Shown here one piece after another: positions 1-6,423 of a DNA stretch of 15,153 nt. The notes beneath the pieces were generated by a model, which ran no database searches, was not told the DNA's origin, and saw only the letters and a list, made by a program, of their open reading frames with translations. The stretch is from the NCBI RefSeq assembly GCF_022376445.1, contig NW_025955675.1, forward strand, positions 1-15,153, given 5' to 3'. The stretch is from Fomitopsis serialis (lineage: Eukaryota > Basidiomycota > Agaricomycetes > Polyporales > Fomitopsidaceae). Both the position numbers and the translations under genes were made by a program. Numbering within the stretch: the first letter of the stretch is position 1; every line of letters begins with the position of its first letter.

Positions 1-260
1 GTGCCAGCGAGGCGGAGGCGTGGGAGAGCAAGCCGGAGGGAACATAAGGGAGGGAGCCGGGGACCGGGAGGGAGAACCAACCTACCGACCTACCACCTAG
101 GAGTAGAGAGCGAGCTCAACGGCGATTCCCTGCGTTTCTGACTGCGTCCTGCGTTTACTGCGTTGCGAATAGATCACTGCGTTCACCTTCAACGAGCACC
201 GCGTTTCCTTCTGGCTCTCTGCGTTTTATCCGGCTTCAACGAGTTTCTACGCGTTCACTC
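1..260. other. Region without a convincing gene; irregular CTGCGTT repeats
   Basis: The first 100 bases are purine-rich (GGGAGGGAG-like) and no coding frame convinces. From 130 to 274 the word CTGCGTT occurs six times (130, 149, 158, 177, 219, 268), with a variant CTGCGTC at 142, and CTTCAACGAG occurs twice (about 187 and 234). The spacing is irregular, so this is a loose low-order repeat rather than a satellite. It may be the upstream or 5' part of the broken gene that follows. Confidence 0.4.
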
Positions 261-639
261 TGAGTCCCTGCGTTGTGGGACGACTCCACCACTCTCCTCC
301 GACCGCGTTACAGTGTCCCCTGCGAGTATCCGAGCTCGTACGTCCCCTCCGGGCCCGAATCGTCACATCCCCTCCCGTCCGCTTGCCAACAGCCCCCGCC
401 CGTCGTTTCTACCGACACCACCGATTCCTTCCGGTCTCTTTTCGACCCGGGAGACTCGCAACCTACACAGCGGTGTTCGCGACTTGCACGCCCGCCTGTC
501 GGAGGGAGTCTACGTCCCGGACGGCTACTCTGGGGTACCTCGCCGCCTGCGGTTCGCGCCGGTTAGGGATGTCGATGATCTGGAGGAAGGAGAGGTTGAG
601 GACGCCATGGGGGAGGAGCCCGTTGTCCATGTACTGTAG
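261..639 (+). pseudogene. Probable remnant of an unrecognised gene, split by a frameshift
   Basis: Two overlapping frames each look coding over part of this stretch. Frame 3 is Pro/Ser/Thr-rich from about 261 to 465. Frame 1 then carries a charged tail from about 460 to the stop at 637-639, including DVDDLEEGEVEDAMGEE near the end. A single-base indel near 460-475 would join them, but no start codon is evident for the joined frame. The pattern (Pro-rich body, acidic C-terminus) resembles in style the gene starting at 1088, but I see no sequence similarity. No family is recognised. The alternative is a 3' exon of a gene beginning outside the window. Low confidence. Confidence 0.3.
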
Positions 640-894
640 CCGTCTTCCTCCCGCGTGTTCTTATATTGGTTGTCCTTCCGCCGAGTCGTCCTTCCGCCAA
701 TGGATGTCGCTTCGCTCCGCATTGCCTGGGCCTGAGTGCGTGTGTCGTTCCGGGCTCGTACCGCTGTTCCCATGTGGGCCTGCCCCACATCTACCCCCAC
801 CTTGAAATTCTGACCGTCCCCGGTCAGACTCTCATTCTTCCCGATATGGTACTCCTACGCCGCCTTCAGGATCGTCCCAAGTCTTGAGCGATCG

Positions 895-906
895 GTGATC
901 GATCAC
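895..906. promoter_or_regulatory. 12-bp perfect palindrome
   Basis: GTGATCGATCAC is a perfect 12-bp palindrome 182 bases upstream of the ATG at 1088. It lies in the otherwise gene-free stretch 640-1087. It could be a dimeric factor site, but this is position and symmetry only. Confidence 0.3.
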
Positions 907-971
907 GGCCTTCTGCTCGCCTTGCTTCTCTAGCGCTTCGTCCGACGCGTTGATTGGCCGGGATAGTCTCT

Positions 972-996
972 TGATCGGGGAATCTTCTTCCGATCA
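972..996. promoter_or_regulatory. Inverted repeat TGATCGG-N11-CCGATCA (CGG-N11-CCG type)
   Basis: Two perfect 7-bp arms are separated by 11 bases, placing CGG and CCG triplets 11 nt apart. This is the half-site geometry bound by some dimeric Zn2Cys6 regulators such as Gal4. It lies 26 bases upstream of a TATA-like box and 91 bases upstream of the ATG of a gene that itself encodes a Zn2Cys6 cluster. Binding or autoregulation is inference. Confidence 0.35.
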
Positions 997-1022
997 GTGT
1001 GGCTGGGCCTCGTCTCCCCGCG

Positions 1023-1028
1023 TATAAG
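1023..1028 (+). promoter_or_regulatory. TATA-like box of the 1088 gene
   Basis: TATAAG lies 60 bases before the ATG at 1088 and is followed by a CT-rich stretch (about 1040-1085), the usual layout of basidiomycete core promoters. The rest of the 640-1087 interval shows no gene. Confidence 0.45.
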
Positions 1029-1087
1029 GCTCGCCGCACTCCTGCTCCTTCGTGCTCCTTCCTCCTCCCTCCCATCTCCTGTCACCC

Positions 1088-3104
1088 ATGTCTCGTCCTT
1101 CCCCGTCTCCTTCCGCCACTCTGGACTTCACCGCCGGTCTCCCCGACGAGGACTATCCAGTCCGCCTCGCCGCCTCCGCCGAACTGGTCTCCCTTGAGGC
1201 GCGAATCAGCATCGTCGCCGCTCGAGAGCCGACCATGGGCCGCCATCCATCGCACGCGCAAGCGGGCGCGTGGTTGATCTGGGGCCGCCAGCTATGTTAC
1301 GCCTGGGTGAGCACCTCCGATACCTATCTCCCCGTCCTCCATGCTCACGGGTCCTCCCAGGCCGTGTACGACGTGCACCTCGACTACGTCCTCACCAACG
1401 GGCTGTTCGAGACGCGTTTGCGTCCCGAAACCGAGGCCGCCTTGGACGCCTTCTGGGAGCGGCTGGACGGCTTCGCCAGCCAGCCCTCCCGGTACCAGGG
1501 TTCCCTCCAGACCCTCCGGCAGGAGGCCCAACTGCGTGGCCGCCGGTACGGCTCGACCGGCTACTGGGCCGGCACCACCTTCGAGCTCTCCCCGGCCGTC
1601 CTCGCCACGTCCCGTCGTCCCGCCTCTCGCGCTCCGTCCCCATCGCCCGTGCCTCATCCGTCCCCTCTCCCCGCCACCGCCGCGCATCTGTCTCCCGTCT
1701 CCGAGCCTCTCCGGTCGCCGCCCCACGAACCTCGACCTCTGTCCCCTCTCGAGTACGACGAGCCAATGCCTGAGCCTGCGGCCCAGGACGGGCCTGTTCC
1801 CCCGCCCGCCGTGCATCTCGCGGCCCTCGAGGACGTTCCGGCGCCTGAGCCCGCCCTCTCCGTGGCTGGGCCGTTCGGGTTCCCTTTCCCTGAGCCGGCT
1901 CCCTCCGCCCCCGGCCATTATGCCCGCGCGTCCTCGCTCGTGTTCACCGAGCGGGACCCTTCCGTCCCTCCTCCCGTTACGCCCGCGCGTTCGCCGCCAC
2001 CCTCCTCTTCGCCTCTGTTCACAGAGAGAGGCACGCCCGTCGCGCCCCTTCCTCTGTTCGCGCCATCACCCTCACCTCCCATCGCGCCGTCCATACCATC
2101 TCCTCCCCCGGGCCTCCGCGCGGCACCGCCCTGTCTCGCGCGCCACCGACTCCCCCTCCGATCGATACCATCGAGGATGACGCCCTGGAGCGGTCCATGT
2201 CGCCTCGCGCGTTGGAAGAGGCGATTTTCGCCAGCAACATCGGGACCCGGCTCTACCGCCCAACCCAGCCGTCCCCTCCTCCCGCTCCTCGCCCGTCTCG
2301 CCCGATGCCGCGTCGTGTCCTCCTCAAGCTTCCCGACCACGGAGGCGCTCCGCCTGCTCCCCCTTCGCCGACAATCCTCCTTCCGTCCCCCGCCCTCCCC
2401 GACAAGTTCCCTCCGGTGCCGCAGCGCACTTCCAATGCCGAGCGCCCGCGGTACGGGCCCTACGTGTACTCTCCGACCACCCCTTGCCCTGAGTGCCGTC
2501 GAAATCGCTTCCGGTGCCGCATCGACGCCCTTCCGGGCCACGCATGCGCCGCGTGCAGTTCCCGGAAGAAGAGGTGCGCGTTCAGTGCCTTTAGTGAGTC
2601 CCTTTTCCGCCTACCGTCCTTACTTACTCATCCCCTTGCTTTCCAGAGGAAGGGGCGCCAAGCTTCTTCTATATAGGCCACCATCCCGACCTCCCTCGGT
2701 CCGCCCTCGCCTCTTACGACTGGGTAACCACCCCAGGAGGCACCCTCGTCGGTCCCCGTCCTTCGGATATCCGAGCCGACTTCCCCTTCCGCGGTGCTCC
2801 AGCGCCGCCTACTCGACCTCCCGCTCCTTCTGCATCCCCCGAGCCGGTCGCTGGTCCCTCGCAGCCTCCACCCGCTCCCTTGGCCGTGCCCGCCGCTCCT
2901 CCTCGCCTCCGAACCGTCCAAGATCGACTCGATTGGATGGCCAGCCGGTCTGGGGAAGTCCGGCAATTCTTCCGCCGCCCCGGTATGCTCGGCGCCCCCG
3001 AGATCCCCGACCCAGAAGATGAGCACGACGAGCTGGAGGAAGATGTCGAAATGGAAGGTCCCGGGAAGCCTGAGCGTGAGTTTGAGTCGGAGGAGGGCCA
3101 GTAG
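1088..3104 (+). CDS. Pro/Ser-rich protein with Zn2Cys6 binuclear cluster; one intron, one apparent frameshift
   Basis: The start is ATG 1088, after a CT-rich leader. A well-composed N-terminal domain (about 180 residues, ending near GSTGYWAGTTFELSP) is followed by a long Pro/Ser-rich linker read in frame 2 up to about 2100. From about 2107 the coding frame is frame 1 (PPIDTIEDDALERSMSPR). The switch fits loss of one base in the C-run near 2105, or an unrecognised intron. A canonical C-X2-C-X6-C-X9-C-X2-C-X6-C cluster lies at 2485-2577, starting CPECRRNRFRC. Directly after it is an intron at 2594-2646 (GTGAGT...TTCCAG, 53 nt), which joins frame 1 to frame 3 in correct phase. The last exon is Pro-rich, contains TVQDRLDWMASRSGEVRQFF, and ends with an acidic tail at TAG 3102-3104. 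Zn2Cys6 clusters usually bind DNA in fungal regulators, but here the cluster is internal rather than N-terminal. The true role is unknown, and the gene may be a pseudogene or carry a sequence error. Confidence 0.6.
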
Positions 3105-3585
3105 GTAGTGTAGTAGTGATCCCGCAGTAGTCTCCCCCCTCCGATGTACCTCCCTCCGTCCCAAGTCCGCAATTGTACAATGTATCCCTGCTTACCCCCG
3201 AGCCCCGCTGACCGCGCCTTGTTCGTCCACCCGTGTGATAAGCTCCCGAGGCCGCGCACTCGTTTCCTCACTGGCCACCGGATGGGCTGCCCCTTGATTC
3301 CCAATCGCCTCGAGGCTTCCGCCCTGTACAATCACCTCGAGGCTTCCATCCTGTGCATCTAGCTCGTTGATCACTTTGATTTCGAGTGGTGCCGACGCCT
3401 CGAGGCTACTGATCCTCCTCTTTCCCCTTCCACCGTCCGCTCCTCCCCATTATCGCCATCGATCTATGCTTGCCTCGGGTATGCGAGTCGTCCATCCATC
3501 CCATCTCCCACATCGTTCTTAACTCGTGCCCCGAGCAGCTATCCCACCCTGCACATCGCTTTCTCCCTGCCCCTCTTTCCTCCGC
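3105..3585. other. Intergenic region with a repeated CCTCGAGGCT word
   Basis: No gene is seen. CCTCGAGGCT (palindromic core CCTCGAGG) occurs at 3308, 3335 and 3398. The first two copies sit in a longer near-repeat of about 27 bp. The last 40 bases before 3586 are CT-rich, consistent with a promoter and leader for the next gene. Confidence 0.4.
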
Positions 3586-4155
3586 ATGAGCGGCCTTCAG
3601 ACTCGCGTCCCCTCCGCCGCTCGCCGCCTCCCCAGCGTCGAGCATCGTCCCTTCTTCGATCCCGACGAGATTCCCCTTCCGTTCCCCCCGTCGCCTATAC
3701 CAGTTGATCCCTCCGCTCCGGTTCCACTCTCGGCCCTCCCCGTCGAGGAGCGCCTCGCTCGTCTAGAGGCCTCTTCCGCGTGGCAAACCCGCCAGCAGGA
3801 ACGAATCTGGAACGAGTTTGTCGAGTTCCGCCGCACCGTCAACGCGATGCTCGAGGCCCATGCGCGGGATATCGATCGCGGAGACACCCGCATCGCGATC
3901 CAGGTCAACGGGCTCCTCGACCTGTTCCTAGAGCACCGCCGGAACTACGAGTACCATCTTAACACCCAGCGCCGCCTCGAAATTCGTGCCGGCTTCGATC
4001 GCGGGACCGTCGACCGTCGCCTCGATACTCTCGCCGAGAAGGTTCGTGCCCTGGAAGGCTTCCGCGGCTACGTCCGTTCCCGCCTCGACGACATCCACAA
4101 TGATTCCTCCGTTCAGGCCGCCCTCGACGTTATCGAGACTGTTACGCGAAGCTAG
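3586..4155 (+). CDS. Small coiled-coil-like protein of unknown function, 3' end inside the LTR
   Basis: The start is chosen at ATG 3586, after a CT-rich leader; the frame is open farther upstream but without ATG. The product is about 189 aa. A Pro-rich N-terminal third (FFDPDEIPLPFPPSPIPVD) is followed by a helical, charged region from LPVEERLARLEASSAW through RRLDTLAEKVRALEGF, with heptad-like spacing typical of coiled coils. The stop is TAG 4153-4155. The proposed outer end of the chromovirus LTR is at 4140, so the last five codons and the stop would be LTR sequence and the native gene would be interrupted near its 3' end. Alternatively, the LTR boundary is misjudged and the stop is native. 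It lies 481 bases after the Zn2Cys6 gene on the same strand. No family is recognised; a structural or nucleic-acid-associated role cannot be claimed. Confidence 0.55.
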   Translation: MSGLQTRVPSAARRLPSVEHRPFFDPDEIPLPFPPSPIPVDPSAPVPLSALPVEERLARLEASSAWQTRQQERIWNEFVEFRRTVNAMLEAHARDIDRGDTRIAIQVNGLLDLFLEHRRNYEYHLNTQRRLEIRAGFDRGTVDRRLDTLAEKVRALEGFRGYVRSRLDDIHNDSSVQAALDVIETVTRS

Positions 4156-4576
4156 GCGAGTGGAACACTACAAGCCACAAGCTTGCAAGGCTACTAATCT
4201 TCGAAAAGGAGTTCTGTGTCTTAGACCGAGGAAGGACGTTAATCCCTTCGTCCTCGTCGAGTTCCGAAGCGGTAGCGGTATGAGGAAGCTAGCGTCGATT
4301 GCTAACCAGGTCGAACTGAAGAGTCCGACCTCTACTGTACAGGTATATATACAAACGAATGAGTCTGAGTCAAGGCGTACAGTAAGCATGAGTCAAGATA
4401 TGTCATCGCTGACGAAGGAATCGGTAATCATGAAGAGGAAAGGAGTCAGCAGGGTTCAGCTATCACATGATAGTCCGGGTGCGGTACAGTACATAACCGG
4501 TCCTCATGCACGTGAGGTGGTTAGAGATAACAAGTAAAAGAAAATGAAAATGTACGTAACATGGCGACTTGTAACA
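4140..4576 (-). repeat. 3' LTR, 437 bp, TGTTAC...GTAACA
   Basis: On the minus strand it starts TGTTACAAGTCGCC at 4576, four bases after a purine tract, and ends GCGTAACA at 4140. The six terminal bases form a perfect inverted repeat (TGTTAC/GTAACA), as expected of LTR ends processed by integrase. It contains a TATA-type run. The flanking five bases 4135-4139 (GAGAC) would be one copy of the target duplication, but the partner cannot be checked because the 5' end is gone. The boundary at 4140 is inferred from symmetry only, since there is no second LTR to compare. Confidence 0.7.
4344..4351 (-). promoter_or_regulatory. TATA box inside the LTR
   Basis: TATATATA within GTATATATACC on the minus strand, about 225 bases into the LTR. 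It would place transcription start, and hence the U3/R border, near 4315-4325. Confidence 0.5.
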
Positions 4577-4579
4577 TAA

Positions 4580-4590
4580 GCCCCTTCCTA
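4580..4590 (-). other. Polypurine tract for plus-strand priming
   Basis: The minus strand reads TAGGAAGGGGCTTA and then TGTTAC, where the LTR begins. A purine run just before the 3' LTR is the standard plus-strand primer of Ty3/gypsy elements. It lies 23 bases after the stop codon of the extra ORF, so that ORF is inside the element. Confidence 0.65.
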
Positions 4591-4612
4591 TGGTCGACGT
4601 CCGCGTTGACCA

Positions 4613-6394
4613 CTAAGCCTCAGGATCTTGTTCGTCTCCACCGTCGTTACCGTCCGCATACATGTCGTTGATGTCGCCGTTGAAGTCCCAAGGAGAGGGT
4701 ACTCGACTCGAAGGTTGGTCTTCAACCGAGTGAGACTCCTCGTTGGACTCGACCAGCACCTGAAGAGATCCGACGTGAGGTATACTTGCCGACCGTCTGT
4801 TGGCACGGATTCTGTAGATGGCGGCGTTGGTGTTTCGAGTCGCGACGGCCGGTGGTACTTCCGAGGGGGTAAGGAAGGTGCGATTGGGATCGTCGTTGTT
4901 GATACCAATTGAATACCCTACGACTTCCCCATCTGGACCGTAAACGACTTGTAGGATTCGTCGACCGAAGATTTGATCGACGAGTTCTTCTGCATGTGTG
5001 GACGTAGATGCTCGTGGACCTTCGTCTCGTTGTTGAGCGAGAAGTTGGGCCTCTAGCGTGAAGAAGCCGTCGGTATTCATGGATGACGACGAAGAAGAGG
5101 GTCGAGGTGTTGGTGCAGCGAGGGGTTCTTCTTCGGAGTACGCTGGAGGTTGGGAGTACCTGGGCGGTGCATCCGCCAGTTCTGCGCGCGTAGGTTCGAT
5201 ATGGAAGTCCTCCTCCGACTGCGACGTAGGAGGCGAAACGATGCGTGATAAGGGTCGGGGTGGAGGGATTCCTTGAGGTCGACGCAGATGTGCGGGTGGC
5301 GTAGGGATACGTATAGGTCGTGCGACGAGGTCTGATGGTAGGATTCCGCGAAGTCCTCCGTCGGGGTTCGTCTCGTCATAGTCCTCGTCGTAGAACGGGC
5401 CTATATGCCATTCATGCATATAGTTCTCGGCCTCCACCCAGGTATCGAATACCATTCCTCGCGTTCCGGAACGGTACAATCGGCTCAGGACCGCGTGCGT
5501 ACCTATCCGGTAGATCCCCGGAAGTCGGCCTCGAGCTACGGCGTAATATCGAGCCGTCGGGTAGGGAGATGGAGGGAGGTGTCGACGACGACGAGAGGTG
5601 CGCTGTCGAAGGGAATACGGTTCTGCGAGGTTATTCTCCTCGACTTCTTCGGCGAGTTGTCGTGCTCCTCGTTGAGCGGCGTTGGTAAGCCGGACGAGGT
5701 GCGATTCGGAAAGGATGTCGGCAGCGAGGATCTCGGAAAGACGTCGACCGTGCGTCGTCGCTGGTCCCACCTGGGGGCATGCACGGTTTGTATGGCCCGG
5801 GGCCGTACGTCGACACTTGGGGCAGGTATACAGGAAACAATCAAGGACGCGATGTCGCTGCTCGTTGTTGCACCCCAGGAAGCACACGGTTCTATTGTCG
5901 ATGAGGGCTCGTGCTGCTTCGGGGACGAGGTTATCACGGGTCACGTCCCTTCCGGGGTATACAAGGTTCGTGGGATCGCGCGCGTCAGGATCGTTGTGTG
6001 CGAGGAGCTCCGGGAATCGGGTGTGCTCCAACGTCTCGAGAGCCGCGGTGAGCGCATCGACAGCGTCTCGCTCGTACGCTAAGAACTCGGCCACGATGTC
6101 CTGACGTAGATGTCTCCTCATCGTGACCTCGGTTATGGCGTCGTACACGCCGACCAACGCGTCGAGAGAGTCATGCTGTTCCTCGTTCGTGAGGGGAATC
6201 TCGACAGGAGGGTAGGCGAGGTTGATGAGCTGGGTGTCGGGGTCGAGGAATAAGTGCTGGACCATCCTCCAGTTTACACGGGTGTCGGGAGCTTCCTGCA
6301 ACTCGGGTCGTTCAGAGAAGAGTCGACGGGTTTCGGCGCTGAGGGGAGTAGGGAGAATGGGAGAGGGAGTGCGGGCGATAGCAAAGCGAGACAT
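4613..6394 (-). CDS. Extra ORF in env position: zinc knuckle-like, RNase H1 hybrid-binding domain, PPxY motifs
   Basis: 593 aa, with ATG only 29 bases after the pol stop, consistent with reinitiation or a spliced message of the same element. Visible parts: a helical N-terminal region (1-165); Cys-rich segment 171-206 ending in CPKCRRTAPGHTNRAC, a C-X2-C-X6-H-X4-C zinc-knuckle-like pattern; a basic patch RTSRRRRH (265-272); residues 283-330 starting YYAVARGRLPGIYR and containing FDTWVEAENYM, which fit the N-terminal RNA:DNA-hybrid-binding domain of RNase H1 (Cauli_VI/viroplasmin-like); PPRY (410-413) and PPAY (416-419); then a Ser-rich, acidic C-terminus. There is no signal peptide or membrane segment, so it is not an envelope glycoprotein. 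A role in packaging, reverse transcription or particle assembly is inference. The frame is intact over its whole length. Confidence 0.75.
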   Translation of the reverse strand: MSRFAIARTPSPILPTPLSAETRRLFSERPELQEAPDTRVNWRMVQHLFLDPDTQLINLAYPPVEIPLTNEEQHDSLDALVGVYDAITEVTMRRHLRQDIVAEFLAYERDAVDALTAALETLEHTRFPELLAHNDPDARDPTNLVYPGRDVTRDNLVPEAARALIDNRTVCFLGCNNEQRHRVLDCFLYTCPKCRRTAPGHTNRACPQVGPATTHGRRLSEILAADILSESHLVRLTNAAQRGARQLAEEVEENNLAEPYSLRQRTSRRRRHLPPSPYPTARYYAVARGRLPGIYRIGTHAVLSRLYRSGTRGMVFDTWVEAENYMHEWHIGPFYDEDYDETNPDGGLRGILPSDLVARPIRIPTPPAHLRRPQGIPPPRPLSRIVSPPTSQSEEDFHIEPTRAELADAPPRYSQPPAYSEEEPLAAPTPRPSSSSSSMNTDGFFTLEAQLLAQQRDEGPRASTSTHAEELVDQIFGRRILQVVYGPDGEVVGYSIGINNDDPNRTFLTPSEVPPAVATRNTNAAIYRIRANRRSASIPHVGSLQVLVESNEESHSVEDQPSSRVPSPWDFNGDINDMYADGNDGGDEQDPEA

Positions 6395-6423
6395 ATCGAG
6401 CGGAACGGGTAGACGATGAAGAT

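Noticed and set aside
1976..2028. A possible intron (GTTACG...GAGAG) explaining the frame change in the 1088 gene
   Set aside because: The phase can be made to fit, but the frame-2 reading across it keeps a Pro/Ser-rich, internally repeated pattern (LVFTER and PLFTER), so a one-base loss near 2105 is the simpler reading.
1292..2545. Minus-strand ORFs rich in Gly/Arg opposite the Zn2Cys6 gene
   Set aside because: Low-complexity antisense of a Pro/Ser-rich GC-rich gene, with no recognisable domain.
2107..3022. Continuation of the long frame-2 ORF that starts at 1052
   Set aside because: After about 2105 the frame-2 protein is Arg/Pro/Leu-rich shadow sequence. The Zn2Cys6 cluster, the intron and the acidic tail lie in frames 1 and 3, so the open frame there is a product of high GC.
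4628..6104. Plus-strand ORFs opposite the extra ORF and pol
   Set aside because: They are antisense shadows of clear minus-strand coding sequence.
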